Shown: positions 35,431 to 47,370, numbered from the stretch's first letter. The stretch is DNA of 64,000 bases from Trametes villosa (GCA_002964805.2 PUDQ02000066.1:1178001-1242000); one strand, 5' to 3'. The notes: generated by a model from the sequence alone, not told the origin. Numbers and translations: made by a program.

Positions 35431-35578
35431 TGGCTGAGGCAGGGGCTATTGCGTCGATGAGAGAGACTGCTTGCCGGAGGGTGGTCGCGGCACGCAGTCC
35501 CTGCGTTTGAGAGGTTTGTCTGCCAGAGGAGGGCGAAAGAGCGCCAGGATGGCGGTGGGGGGGAGTAGTGGTACCCAT
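35431..35578 (-). CDS. Possible first exon of a short 'SGRQTS' family gene (copy A)
   Basis: An ATG at 35576-35578 opens MGTTTPPHRHPGALSPSSGR followed by QTSQ, and runs to a good donor (gtaagt) after 35431. A TATATAG box is about 70 bp upstream on the minus strand (about 35639-35645). The 21 bp core (35508-35528; 'gaggtttgtctgccagag' within it on the plus strand) is identical to cores at 37264-37284 and 47525-47545. The three ATG frames agree over S-G-R-Q-T-S, although other frames are also open over the core. Function unknown; it could also be part of a repeated non-coding element. Confidence 0.3.
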
Positions 35579-36860
35579 GGCATGCGAGTACGCTGTTGTC
35601 GGTTGTCTGTGCAGTTCAGCCGTTTCCTCGGGAAGGGCTATATATTCTGGGGAGTGTGAGTGGCACCGGTCCAAGCCAACACGATGAATAACGCACAGTA
35701 GAGTCGTTTTTCCAATGCAGTCAGACATCCAAGAGGCCGTCGGCACCGCCGAGGCCAAGTGCATGGTCCAAGATCGTCTTCTGCCGGGACCGCATGGACC
35801 GTCGTTACGCGCTCGCATTGTCGGTCGCCTCCGACAGAGGGCTCGCGCATTGACCGGCGGCCGCGAGACATACGGTCGTCATTGGCGGACTCCTCCGAGG
35901 CCTCGGTAAAATGCATGAGGGGTATGCATGGGCCCGCGTTGTCCGCTCGTTCGCTTCCAACATACCTTCAGTGTACCTTGGTGATGCGACGTCTCCCTCT
36001 CATAAGTCAGTAAAAACACCAAGGCCAGAGACAGCTTGGTTTTACGATGACTTCGCGCCGTGCGGGCCACCGCGGCGCTGTTCAGGTGGGGCGCCCTATC
36101 CCTCCAGCACGCCACTGGGTAAGGACAGACAAGATGCATATGGTAGTCAGTATGACGAGTCACCGGCGCTGTCGAGTTCGATAATCCGCTCCTCTTCCCA
36201 TCCGGGCCGAACTAGTACTCAGGCGAACTGCACTTGTATGGTGCCCTGAAACGCTAGCGCGCCGTCTCATTCGCTGGCGGGTCAGCGGCTTACTCTCCGT
36301 AGTGAATGCAGACACCAGTACTACTGCCAGTGGGCGGCACTCAGCGCGGCTCGTGGTGGTAGCGGAAGAAGATGATATAGCGCCGTGGGAAAGACTCAGA
36401 GTATGTACAGGCACAAGTTAAATCTCGAGCGAACTTTGGTTTTATGCGTCGTACTACGCCGCCACATGATGCTCTCGTCGCTTTCGTCGATCTTCAGCTT
36501 AAGTTTGAGTGCAAACAAGTTGAACAAGCGTGGATGTTTGAAGATCCATTATATTCAAAACCGCAATGTTATGGCGGTGCTACACTAAACGGCCGCCGTT
36601 ATGTGGCGGAAATGAGAGGTATCTCGGGGTCGGTATCTGTCCGTGGGGTATGATGCCCGGTGCGCAGTTCCTCCGGTGCGGTAGCTCGCTCATCATGGCA
36701 GTCTAAGACGTCCCACACCGCCGCTCGGAGCATGAGCAGCGGGATCCGCGTGCGTACCAGGCGCTGTGCACGCCCGCTGGTCCCTCCGGTTTCGGGTTCT
36801 CGGGTTCTCGGACGCGGCCACGGATTTCTTGACGTAAGTCGGGACTGTCGGGCCCGACCA

Positions 36861-36924
36861 GCCTTGGGCTTTCTGACGTACCGCTCAACTTCGAGGCCCC
36901 ACGCAGCCTTGGGCTTTCTGATGT
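36861..36924. repeat. Short direct repeat, 20 bp unit with 44 bp spacing
   Basis: 'gccttgggctttctgacgta' at 36861-36880 recurs at 36905-36924 with one mismatch (c/t). The flanks also share 'c(g)a/ca' bases. It lies in an otherwise featureless G/C-rich stretch. The origin is unclear; slippage or the remnant of a small tandem array are both possible. Confidence 0.7.
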
Positions 36925-37062
36925 AGCCCACCGCCGCTCGGGGCCTCTAGGACGCTGCCGGGGGTTCGGAAGACCTACGATTCGCGTCAGCATCACTCTG
37001 GCGCAGCTCAGGAATAGGAGGAGAGGGAAGCGTACCACCCGGAGCGAGGAGGTGCTCCTTCT

Positions 37063-37328
37063 TCACAGGAGCGGTACGCGGTGTGGGTCGTCCGCCCAGC
37101 GTTGCTGACCCATCCAGGTGCGCCGTCCACCTCGCGCGGTGCGGGGCAGCCTGCAAGGTCCGTGGACCTGCGAAGAACGACGCGCCGAGTGAGCAACTGA
37201 GGCGCAGGCATGCGCTGTGCGCGGCGAGGACTCACCAGTTGATCCAGGGCGCAGGGCTTGATTTGAGAGGTTTGTCTGCCAGAGAGGGGTGCACGCTTCT
37301 GCGTGTCCGGGGGGTCGTGCGTGCCCAT
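37063..37328 (-). CDS. Possible short 'SGRQTS' family gene (copy B), two exons, 65 aa
   Basis: Exon 1 is 37236-37328 (31 codons: MGTHDPPDTQKRAPLSGRQT then SQIKPCALDQL). A 68 nt intron follows (37168-37235, gtgagt...cttcgcag), and exon 2, 37063-37167, ends in TGA. A minus-strand CATATAAG TATA box lies near 37438-37445, about 110 bp upstream of the ATG. The product is basic, with Cys, Trp and Arg; no family known. The shared 21 bp core is 37264-37284. Confidence 0.35.
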
Positions 37329-37956
37329 CGTTGTGCGCAGTCGGTGTTGGTGTTGATGTGACGAGGAGAGAACTTGGCGGAGGCTGACAAGAGAGGTGAG
37401 GGTGTGTTGCTGAGTTTTCGATGCTCGCGGGCTTGCTTATATGCCCGCTGAGAACGCGCCGCTTGGTCCTCGCAAGCGCAGGGTAATGGCCACGGCCACA
37501 ACGCATTGAGCGCGGAGCTCTACATGAACCGAGCCTGATTGCATTGTCCAGCCCAGGCCAGCCGCTTGGACACTGCGCGCATCTGGGTATACGGGAAGCA
37601 ACATCAGTAACACAACGTTCTCAGTTAGACAGCTCCCTGCGTTGGCGCATTGACCGGTCGCGAAAGTAAGTACCGCGAAGTGCCACACCCACGAACAGGT
37701 TGTCGGATTGCGCAGGCTCAGTTGAGAAGGCCCCCGATGAGGGTGATAAAGACGGCGAGCACAAGGCAGCCGGAGTACCTTTGGAATCCGATGCGAGAAC
37801 CTCAGTCGACAGCTTGGGGTTCCCACTCTTGCGCATGGACCGACGGTATAGAACAGATCTAAAACGTGCTCTTCATGACCGGGGCGTATCGTACAATCGT
37901 CGCAGATCTTCACATAGAACACAAGTTCGGAAAGGAACCGAGCGTGAGGCCTACGC
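37329..37956. other. Intergenic between copy B and the OPT transporter 3' end
   Basis: Upstream region of the SGRQTS copy B gene and 3' flank of the OPT gene. Nothing else recognised. Confidence 0.4.
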
Positions 37957-40900
37957 TCACCACTTGGTCGGGCTTTGACACGACGTCAGAAAAGCATCCA
38001 GACTGTGACGCATGGTGTGGCGCTTACCCGAAGGACCCGCCCGGCGGGAGGTTGATGAGGGGCGCGCTCGCACCGTCCGCGTTATTGAACGGAACGGTGT
38101 TGCCCCACCAGGTCTGGATGGTGCTCTTCCCGATGGTGCCGTTCGCGGGGTATTGCAGGATGAAGAAGATCAGGATGGCTGCGACCGCCACGCCCGAGTC
38201 CAACGCGGCCGACAGGACATCTATACGGATATGTACGCGTCAATCAGGAACGGCAAGCGCATATCAGGGGTGGGAGTACGCACAGTTGTACTTCGTCCAC
38301 CACGAGAAGTGACGCCGGCGGATGACGTAGTTGAAGATGAAGCCGACGATGCACCAGGGCACGTAGTTGACCGCCGTCGCGGGCGGGATGAGGCCGGTAC
38401 CGCTAAAGATGACGGGGAAGTTGATGTACTTGAACCACGAGTTCGGCCACTTGAGGCTGATGAGCCAGCCGACGAACGGGCAGACGATGCCGACGATGAA
38501 GAAGAACACGAGTCCGCTACATCGCGACGTACCCTTCAGCACACTCTCCGCTTCGTTTGACTGATGACTTACTAGTAGATCTGGCCCGGTGAGAACTGCC
38601 GCGCAGGGCCGATGACACCCCAGATGATGGAAGCAGTACCGAACACTTGCGTCGACGGGCACTATGATAAGGTTAGCAGCACGTCCTCAAGACCACCCAC
38701 GGATGCCACGTACGATGAAGCCATCGGGCTGGTCGGGGTCGCAAAGGCCCCGGATGTTCGTGAACATCCACGCCTGCACGCCGAGCTGCACGGTTCCCGC
38801 GATGACCGTGGCGACGACCTGCGACCAGAACATCGGCCGGGGCGGGATTTTCATGTAGTGCCCGAGCTTAAAGTCGGACGCGAACGTGAGCGCCTGCGCC
38901 ATGGTGATGTATCCCCAGGTCTTGAACATCATCATCGCGATGGGCCGGCCGGGGAGCGCGTAACCGATAATAAGTTCGGTGATGACGCTGGAGGGAGTGT
39001 GTCAGTTACGTTCGGGCACATTCCTCGATGCAGCTTACTTCAGACCGATCTGCTGGTTCGTGATAGCTTGGATCATGCCGATGGGAATCGTGTAGATAAA
39101 CGCTAGGGAATGGCGTATCAGGCGGCCGCGAGTACACAGGTGACACCCAACTTACAGATGGCCAAAGCGAGCACAAATGCCCACACTGGGAACTCCGTGT
39201 TCCACACCTCAATCGAGATGACACCGAAGACAAACATCGTCACTGGTCCCGGCCGCAATGTCAGTACATACCACGAGATGACAAGGGTCCGATACACGTA
39301 CGGAAGATGATACCGTACCACCACTCCGGGACCTGGCGGTACTTGGACATGAGCCGCGCGTGGATATCGGGCTGCTCGCTCATCGAGCGCCTCGACTGCA
39401 CCCAAATCTGCTTGCGGAAGTAGAGGAAGGTGTGGGTGAGCGTCGCGGTGATCGACGCGAACGAGAGGCCGTAGGACATCGCGAAGGTCGTGGAGAGGAA
39501 GAGCGGGCTGTACGCCTCGTACTTCGCGACGTTGAGACTCGAGTCGGGGTTGATGATCCGCGTGACGTTGTATGTCTGGCCGAAGCGGTCGAAGGACGTG
39601 CGCGAGGAGATGCTGTGTCGCCTTCGTGAGGTGGTTGTTTGAGGAAAGACGTGACCGGGCACTTACGGCATGTACTTGCTGTACCAGGCATTAGTGTAGT
39701 ATAGGATAGGCGTGAGGATCCCTGCGTAACCGCGAATGTGATTAGGAGGCTGGACAATAGAGGCTAGCCTGTGAACTCACAGAAGAAGAAGACGAATCCG
39801 ACTGCGATGTTGGCTTCGGCCCACCATGGCGTCGCAAGTGGGGACCCAATGAATGCGATCTAAGCAAGGCATCCATGAGGCACCAGTCAGAATCTACTTC
39901 CAACTTGAGCTCGGCGAGACACGTACTTGAGCCCAGTCGAAGGTGATCAACGACATTCCCTACACCGTTGGTTAGCCAATGGTACCTCCCATAACCAGAA
40001 CGCACTAACCAAACCACTGCTGTACCCGAACAGCTGGTTGACGACGACGTTGTTCGGCGCGATCCAGCAGACCCAGTTGAAGAACGAGAGGGCCTGGAAG
40101 ATGTACCCGGGGAAGAAGTACCAGCACGTCGAGCCGAGGAACGCGATGAAGAAGAACCGCTCGCGGCTGATACCGCCGCGGTTACCCATTCCGGCGTACA
40201 CCTGCGAGTGGAGCGTGTTGAAGAGCGCGCATGTCACCAGGTTCGCCGGCCAGACTGCGAGAACGTGGCCATGAGCTTCCGAGATAGGATAGGCGGAGGG
40301 GAGAGGGAGGGCGTACTCATGGAGGGCGGCTGGACTAGGAAACGGCGCGCAATGCCTCCGATGGAGAATCCGATCTGAGATTGAAGAGTGACAGCGTCAA
40401 TGACAAAATCAAACTTCGGTACTGCGGAAAGCACCCACAAGTTGTGTGCTCATGACGATCATCCATTGGTCTAAGAACAGCGGCGTTAGCGGGTGGGTGT
40501 GGGGCTACGAAGAAGCGGGGGCATACAGCCGAAGGTGTAGATCTGGTTGTAGTAGACCCTTTGCACCGCAACGATGTCCGTCTAGAATGCGTTTAGGTAT
40601 GTCGCGCTAATGTGGAACAAATGCGCCATACCGCATAAGCAGAGCCTGCGCCGACGCTCGCCATGATAGTGATGAGGACATGCTCCTTCACGTTGAATGG
40701 GCCCGGGTTGAGCGGGATGCCGAAGACCTTGACGTTAGGCACAAACTTCGCCCACGCGCGGCCGACCGGGAAGGAGATCAGCTGGGCTACAATCTGAATA
40801 GCGGTGGGTAAGCATCCTATTTTGCGACAAGGGTGGTCAGGCGACGTACTCCGCTGACTGTCACGCTGGGGAAGCGGAAGAAGAAGAATTGGTTCATGCC

Positions 40901-41303
40901 GGGGATGATGATCGCCCAGATGATGCCGATGACCCAGCATCGCAGCGACGAGACGGGCATGGACGGGTCGTCCGTGTTGGCGACGGCGGAACGGACCTCG
41001 GGATAGGGGGAGTCATCCTCTGCGGGCGGAAAGGTGAGCTTAACCCGTAGAGAGTAGCGTAATGGAACGAACCGAAGAGAACGGCATCCTTGTCAATGTT
41101 GGGGTCATCAAAGTCCGCTAGCACATCCTCGACGTTCAAGGTCACCGCTGGTACGTCCTCATCGTTAGCGAACCCCAGGCACGCGACCGCTAAGACTTTT
41201 ACGTACGGGTTTTCTCGATGTCAACTCTTTCCTTCTCCTCGTGGATGGAGTTAGAGCTCGACCCGGAGGCGCTGTGCTCGGTCACAGCGGTAATGGGATC
41301 CAT
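37957..41303 (-). CDS. OPT-family oligopeptide (possibly glutathione/siderophore) transporter, 19 exons
   Basis: Exons 5' to 3': 41207-41303, 41073-41147, 40850-41019, 40632-40793, 40527-40581, 40439-40470, 40317-40374, 40010-40254, 39927-39959, 39781-39859, 39667-39721, 39302-39612, 39156-39242, 39039-39102, 38714-38987, 38573-38661, 38284-38516, 38028-38220 and 37957-37972; 2328 nt, 775 aa. The N-terminal 'DDSPYPEVRSAVANTDDPSM' is the OPT hallmark before the first membrane helix. There are about 12-14 hydrophobic segments, among them 'PGMNQFFFFRFPSVTVSGIV' and 'GTLGFSIGG'-like loops ('QLIGFSIGGIARRFLVQPPS'), 'VWNTEFPVWAFVLALAI', 'IPIGMIQAITNQQIGLNVIT' and 'KLGHYMKIPPRPMFWSQVVA'. It ends with the usual 'LPPGGSFGPTKW'. 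The family imports small peptides by proton symport at the plasma membrane; the exact substrate cannot be read from sequence. The last coding exon is only 16 nt: without its splicing the frame stops at once (GGG TAA). Confidence 0.94.
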
Positions 41304-42857
41304 GGCGGGACCGTGGAGGGAGGGCTGCGGACGCAGGCGTGGGGCTCGTGCGCTGGGAGTACTTGTACTCCCCCGGGCTGACGCGATAAGACACCACCCT
41401 CGGCCAAACGCAAGTGTATGGACGCCCCTGGTGCCCGCGTTATCGACTGTGGGCGGACCCGCCCAGCGTGATTCTCTGCATGCTGGCACGCGCCCATGCG
41501 CCGCCATCAGCCCACGGCGACTCGTGCGCATCGGGAGGGCCAGCCGGCCTCTTCTCCTGTCAGGAGCGCGGCTGCCCTGCTTTGCGGCGGCGTTGACCTG
41601 CGAATGCCGCCGAAGTGAGCCTGCGAACTGGGGCTAAATTGAAGGCAGATACGGGAGGGACACGCACCTGAGATCCAGTCTGCTGCTCTCACCGGGGAAT
41701 ACAGTTCCCAGGAGATCCGGCGTATGTGCGGATTGCAGGGGAACCGTAGGCTCCTTCGGGAGACACGCCTATATTTGTGAACGTTGCTCATCAGCACTGA
41801 GACGACAGCGGTGGTGTTCGCTGTATGAACTGCCTCTTCATCATCTCCTGTGGTCGCTGTACGGGCGTCGAGTTTGTTCAGCGTTTAGATAGGTGTGCCA
41901 CGCCGAGTAGGCCGCAACGTCTGTGTGATGCTCGAGCGGATGAACGAGCCATCTGCGGGGCTAGAGAAGAGGCCGTTCGCGATGTTACTCCGCAGCAGTG
42001 GGTGGTGTTCTAAACAGGGCCATGCACCAGCGGGCGCCCCAAATGCCGGGTCATCTTCTTTCTGCGGCATGAGATAAGAAGCATGGCATGTGTAAGGCCC
42101 GCCAGAGAAGGGTTATACTTTCAGGGGCGCCGTTGGGTGCCCCGCGCACACGACATGGTGAGTATGATATTGTGTCATCGGATGATAGCACATCGACATG
42201 CTCCCCGTGCTCCCTACGTACCGAAACTCAAGACAAGTATGAGTTTACGGCTACCACACTCGAATGTCACCACGAATACTCACCTGAAGTATTCTGTCGG
42301 CTGATCCGCCAGTCATATAAAGCACTGAGTCAATCAGTGCGAACGTAAGGCGCAGCTGAGCTTATTCGCGATTCATGTTGCCTGTCCGGTGAATGGTCCG
42401 ACCCCGCACTCCCTGGGAAGAAAACGGGGCGCCGCTGACATGACCAATACGGCCAGCTGGAGAGGATGCGGCTACATTGAAAGGTACGGCTGAGAATCGA
42501 AGGGGTCAAGCGACTATCTCTGTGAAGTCAGCGCCAGACCGTGTGCAAGTTCCCTCAGTGCAGCATGTGGGTCGCCCGTGCGAGCTCGCTAGATATGTCA
42601 ACGAGTGTATGCCGGTATGTTTCCTACTTCCCATGTCAGGCATCGTACGGAAGGGCAGCAAGTGATGGCACGATGGCCACATCGACGACATCGGTGGTGG
42701 ACGGAAAGAACGAACTTGGCGCTACGCGCTGCTGCGGTGGACACACAATTCGGCGCTTAATGGGCTACCACGTGGCCGCAACGCTTTTCGTGTAGCGCCC
42801 ATAACCATCTGCTCACTCTCCGCCACATCCTGCTCGGACTGCACTCGCTGCGCTACC
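41304..42857. other. Divergent intergenic region
   Basis: Between the OPT start (-) and the RRP17-type gene (+). Open frames on both strands (41218-41637, 41199-41531, 42088-42348) have no motif. I see no gene. Confidence 0.5.
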
Positions 42858-43765
42858 ATGGCTCCGTCTAACCTGAGGACGCTCACGAAGTCTCATGACA
42901 TTATTGCCGCTAAGAAGAAGGCAAAGCGGGAACAGATCAAGGAGGTCGTCTTCGACGACACCGCGCGCAGGTCCGCCCGCACGCTTGCTCCGGACATCTC
43001 GGCTTTGCAAACTCACACCGCCCTCGCAGGGAGTTCTTGACTGGGTTCCACAAGCGGAAACTGCAAAAGAAAGAGGAGGCCAAGAAGAAGGCGATAGAGC
43101 GCGAGAAGCAGGAACGGTTAGAGGCTCGGCGAGAGGTGCGTTCCTCGGTGTCCTCTCACGTCTACGCTTTTCTCACTGCGACGATCTTATGTACAGCATC
43201 GGAGAGCGCTTGCAGAACGGGCTACCAAGAATGCAGAGGAGACCGAGAGGGCATATGGGGGCATCGTCGGTGCGTTCTACTTGCATCTAACGCTGCTCTA
43301 GGGATATACTGACTTGATCGCGCAGAGGACGAGGATGACAGTGAATGGGAGGGGGTAGGCGACTCGAGCACGTCGAAAGGGAAGGGAAAGGCCTCGGAAG
43401 AGCAAGAAGAGTACGAGGACGAGGAGCAACTGGCGACCGTAACAGTCGTCGAAGAGTTCGACCCCGATAGCCTCATCCACGGCGAGAAACCCGCGCCAAA
43501 TACCGACGCTACATCAGAGGACGACTCTACAACACCTGCCGCGCAGCCACGTACGAAGACAAAACCGGTCGCACCGACGAAAGCCCGGCCAGAGCCCCAC
43601 AAAGCCAAGGCAAAGTCGAAAGCTAAGCCGAAGGACATCAAGTACCAGACGGTTGCCGCTCGCAAAGCAGACCGAATGAAGCAGCGCGTGCGCAAGACGG
43701 AGAAGGCAGAACGGGCGGGTGGCAAGGCATCTCGACGGAGAGGCCCTCCTAAGGGCAAGCGATAG
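42858..43765 (+). CDS. Nucleolar rRNA-processing protein, RRP17/NOL12 (Nop25) family
   Basis: Four exons: 42858-42970, 43030-43135, 43197-43269 and 43326-43765; 732 nt, 243 aa. The signature is 'KREQIKEVVFDDTARREFLT' followed by 'GFHKRKLQKKEEAKKKAIER', the conserved N-terminal block of the family, then Arg/Glu coiled-coil 'RALAERATKNAEETERAYGG'. An acidic stretch ('EDEDDSEWEGVGD') and a strongly basic C-terminus ('RMKQRVRKTEKAERAGGKAS...RRRGPPKGKR') complete it. By homology to yeast Rrp17 it is a 5'-3' exonuclease-type factor for 5.8S/25S rRNA 5'-end maturation in the nucleolus. The length matches fungal members. Confidence 0.88.
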
Positions 43766-43942
43766 TATCCTGTATATCTTGTTCGCTGGTCGCCGTTTCT
43801 CGTCTCATCGATGCACGCAGCACGCAGCACGCGCTTGTCGTGGTTCACCAGCTTCCGGAAAATCCTTGCTCGATGGACTCGACGTCACTGAGAATCCGAG
43901 AACACATATGGTATATATGCCGGCGAGCACCACACGCCCTAT

Positions 43943-45156
43943 CTACTTCTCGTCCCGAGCACCTTTCCACCCCACCCAGACCGCGTACGGACCCTCGACA
44001 AGTCCGCCGACGCTCCATATCTCCCACTCGTCCGCCGGCGATAGCGCGAGCCAGCCCTGCAGGAACTCTCTCACCACGTCTTCCGCACGCAGCTCCACCA
44101 CCACCAGCACCGCGGTCCGGCCCGTTATCGCGAGGTGGTCGATCGTGGAAAGCAGGGGCGGGATCAGCGACGGGTGGTATATGCAGTCGACGACGAGGAC
44201 GAGGTCAGCGGGTTCGTCCGGCGCGAGCTTCTGTCTCAGGGCGGGGGTCGCGTTGCGTATCTCTATCCAGTCCAGGGCGGCGGCCGTGACGTTAAGCTCA
44301 GGATGAGGTGGTGGGTGAGCCGTCCTGGACTTGGCAGGGAAAGTCTGTGGATGCGATAGGTTTCGTGCGACGTTCTTCCGGATAAGCGGCACCAGGTCGT
44401 GGATGTCGGTGACGGTGTAGTGACTAGTGAATGGCGACAACACGACTGCCAGAAGACCCGTACCGGCTCTAGGTTAGGGTGAGCTCCGTATGTGCAGTGG
44501 ACACTCGTAGACAACAATCACGTACCCTAACTCCACAACATGCGCTTGTTTGAGCAAGTCTGGTATGAACAGAGCCGCGGCATCTCTTCTATACAGCTGC
44601 CGTAGGACCGTCTCCGCAAAGTCGACACTGTTGCAGCGTCAAACACTACCCGGTCTCCCATGCCAGGATGCTCAGCAGAGGCCCAGATACACTGCCTACC
44701 TTGCATGCCATAGAACACTCCCTGTATCGCCTTTGCGCGACCTCAATGCGGTCTTATCCTGTACGATCTCAACCTCAAGCGTGTCCGGAGTGCCTTTTGT
44801 ACTCTTGGGTCTCTTTCCATGTGAACCTCGCGTCTTGCGCTTCGTAGCCTTAGAAGCCTCATCAGCCGCAGCAGCGTCCCCAGGGGCTCCAAGATTCAAG
44901 GTAACTGTAAGGGTGTCTTCATGGGAGTCGATATGTCCCAACCCGCGAAACCCGGACGACCCGTCTGAGGCACTGCGCGCGGCTAGGCCGGTATACAAGA
45001 GAAAGACCTATCCAGTAGCACCTACGCCTTAGTCAGACTACGAGAGTGTACAATTTGACCACGTACCTCCTCATCCGCATCTGTTACACGGGTAGATCCC
45101 ACCGGAATCCGTACGATACCGCGCGCGACAGGTAGTTCGCCGGCAGACTCGTCCAT
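43943..45156 (-). CDS. Methyltransferase-16 family protein lysine methyltransferase (RKM5-like)
   Basis: Four exons 5' to 3': 45067-45156, 44700-45007, 44526-44627 and 43943-44468; 1026 nt, 341 aa. The SAM-binding motif I is 'HVVELGAGTGLLAVVL', assembled across the exon 3/4 junction. The acidic motif II region follows ('YTVTDIHDLVPLIRKN'), and later 'DLVLVVDCIYHPSLIPPLLS' corresponds to the DxxY-like motif of this family. A disordered, Lys-rich insert ('KATKRKTRGSHGKRPKSTKG') precedes the catalytic core. The family modifies lysines of ribosomal proteins or elongation factors; 'DCIYHPSLIPP' fits ribosomal lysine methyltransferase 5 best, but the substrate is an inference. It is transcribed away from BOS1 from a 241 bp shared promoter and converges with the RRP17-type gene, leaving 177 bp between stops. 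Confidence 0.82.
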
Positions 45157-45397
45157 AGCGTACAATACGCTCAGATTGAAGCTCGCGCAAACGCTAAGGG
45201 CGATGAGACGCTGCGCGGCGCGCCGCCGACGAATTCATAGCCTGGAGATGGTGGCCGAGAGCAAGAGGCAGGTACAGTAGACGCCGGGCTGTGAGCGCAG
45301 CGACGGGACACGCTCGCGGCTCGCTGCACGTCTTCACCTTCCTGCCACCACCCGCGCTCCCCGTATACCCCCTCTCTGCTTGTTATCTAACGCTGCT
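45157..45397. promoter_or_regulatory. Bidirectional promoter between the methyltransferase gene and BOS1
   Basis: Only 241 bp separate the two divergent ATGs (45156 on the minus strand, 45398 on the plus strand). The stretch must therefore hold both promoters and 5' UTRs. No clear TATA box is visible; it is GC-rich in the middle ('gctgcgcggcgcgccgccgacg'), as in housekeeping promoters. Confidence 0.6.
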
Positions 45398-46453
45398 ATG
45401 AACTCGCTGTACACGCAAGGCGTGCGCCAGACGAACTCCATCCAGGCCGACCTCGAGCGACTTCGGAATGGCGAGAAGTCGGCGTCGCTGCTAGGTCTGT
45501 CGGCTATCCCGCGCGCGCGAGGAGTGGGGTAGTATTGAATGTGGACAACGTTGGCACTATGACAGGGCAGATATCTGCGTCGCTTTCGGCGATGCATAGG
45601 ACATTAGAAGACTACGACTCCATGGCGAAGCGGGAGATCATCAAGGCGAAGCAGGAGAAAGCTATGATGTACGTGTCCAAGACCAATTCAGTGTCCGTGG
45701 CCGTTTGCGTACGCGCGAGGCGCAAGACATAGCGGAAATCATCCCCAACACGCCGCGCGCATGCCTCAGGAGTATAGCTGCTGATACGGATGCTATGTTA
45801 CAGGCGCGTACAGAAGTTCCGCGCAGACTATGCGGACCTTCGGGCCCAGTTTGAACGCGTAAAGTCTGAGGTGAGCAGACCCGACCTATTACCCTGTCTG
45901 AACCTCATTCCAACTCTTTATAGCAAGAAGCAGCCTCGCGAGCCGAGTTGCTTTCTGGCGCATCGTCCTCCACAACACCCCTTACACCTGCAGCGGGCGA
46001 CTCGCGCCGGAGATTCATGACAGGCGGGCCCCAACCGCCCTTCGAAGAAGTGTCCGAGTCCCCCTTCCGTGGATCAACGCCAATGGGCAACGGTGCTCTG
46101 CGGGAACAGCACGCGCTACGGGAACACTCTTTCATCCAGAACACGGACACGCGGCTGGACGAGTTCATTGCGCAGGGCCAGGCGGTGCTTAATGACCTGG
46201 TCGACCAGCGGAACGTGCTGAAGGGGACGCAGCGGCGGCTGCTCGACGCGGCGAACACCCTCGGCCTGAGCAGAGACGTCATTGGATGGATCGAGCGCAG
46301 GAGGTTCGTCACCTTGATCGTCTTCGTTTCCCTTATGCAAGTGAGGCTGACGAGGACGTCGGTCTATGTAGTACACAGGACATGTATATCTTCTTCGCGG
46401 GCGCGGTCTTCACGTTCTTCTGTTTCTTTATGATATGGAAATACCTGGGTTGA
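45398..46453 (+). CDS. BOS1: Golgi Qb-SNARE Bos1 (membrin/GOSR2)
   Basis: Five exons: 45398-45494, 45566-45668, 45804-45870, 45924-46303 and 46372-46453; 729 nt, 242 aa, the typical length. The protein starts MNSLYTQGVRQTNSIQADLE and has the N-terminal helical region. The SNARE motif spans roughly residues 150-215 ('REHSFIQNTDTRLDEFIAQG', 'QAVLNDLVDQRNVLKGTQRR', 'LLDAANTLGLSRDVIGWIER'). One C-terminal transmembrane anchor ends it ('MYIFFAGAVFTFFCFFMIWK' then YLG). It mediates fusion of ER-derived COPII vesicles with the Golgi together with Sec22, Bet1 and Sed5. The last exon encodes exactly the membrane anchor. Confidence 0.95.
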
Positions 46454-47113
46454 TTTCGGCGTGCTCGTGCTCCCCCGGACGTTGTACACTAGTAGCTAGG
46501 GTTCTAATCTTATACTCACCGGTAGTGTTCCCTTACCCGTCGACGAATGCGCCATGCAACAGCTAGTAAGTTCCATGGAAGCACTATGATGGCATCCGAA
46601 GGCCCAAGAGAGTCAACTTGCCCAAGCGGACGAGCTGGTGGTGTGTGAAGAATATTGTACGCAGTGTCATACTCGAGAACAGAAGAATTGTATTGGATTA
46701 AGACCACATTGTTATGGTGGCATATCCTAAACTCCACGCCGTGCGCGAGAGCTATGTCCGTACTAAGAGGTACGGATGCTACGGTGCCACGGTGAGGAGC
46801 GACCCAGCTCGCATCGTGACGCGTTGAATGGCCCTTGATGCGGGGCTCGACCGCTGTGCAGGGGCGTGAAATTCACGCCCATCGACTGGTATTGCGTACT
46901 AGAATACTGCCGTACCTGTGTGGGAAAGAGATGAGAAGCCTTTTCGACAGAGGAAAACAGGAGACTCACGGAGGGTCCTCGAGATGGTGCAGTCGGACAC
47001 GCGAGGGAGCTCCACTGCACAGCGGGATGGTGTGTATTGGCGTGGCGTGCCTCGTTGATAGCCGAGGAAAGTTCTTCGTGCAGGGGATGCCTCGGTCTGT
47101 ACCATCCTTCTGC
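46454..47113. other. Gene-poor region, nothing recognised
   Basis: 3' flank of BOS1. Small overlapping open frames (for example 46763-47020 minus, 46835-47146 plus) without motif. Confidence 0.45.
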
Positions 47114-47269
47114 TCATGCCTTGATGCCGTGCCCAATCCTGTCTAACGCAGCGCGGCGGACGGTTCTATGGACATGCAAATGCGTGTCGTCTTCCGTGGG
47201 CCGCGATGTGAGGAGCCGTCCGTCCATCGCAAGACTCGCCCCCGCCTTGTGGGTGTCGTGGACGCCCAT
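47114..47269 (-). pseudogene. Possible degenerate fourth SGRQTS-like frame
   Basis: An ATG at 47267-47269 opens MGVHDTHKAGASLAMDGRLL followed by TS, which aligns loosely with copy B (MGTHDPPDTQKRAPLSGRQTS). It runs 51 codons to a stop. The 21 bp core is not conserved here. It lies 0.3 kb downstream of copy C on the same strand. The similarity is weak and may be chance. Confidence 0.15.
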
Positions 47270-47370
47270 GGCTCTGCGTGTTCTGTATCGCTTATCAGCA
47301 CGCAGTACTCCGTGGACGCAACTCTGGGTATGAACATACCTCCTGCCGGTATTCCGGACTCCCACAATAC

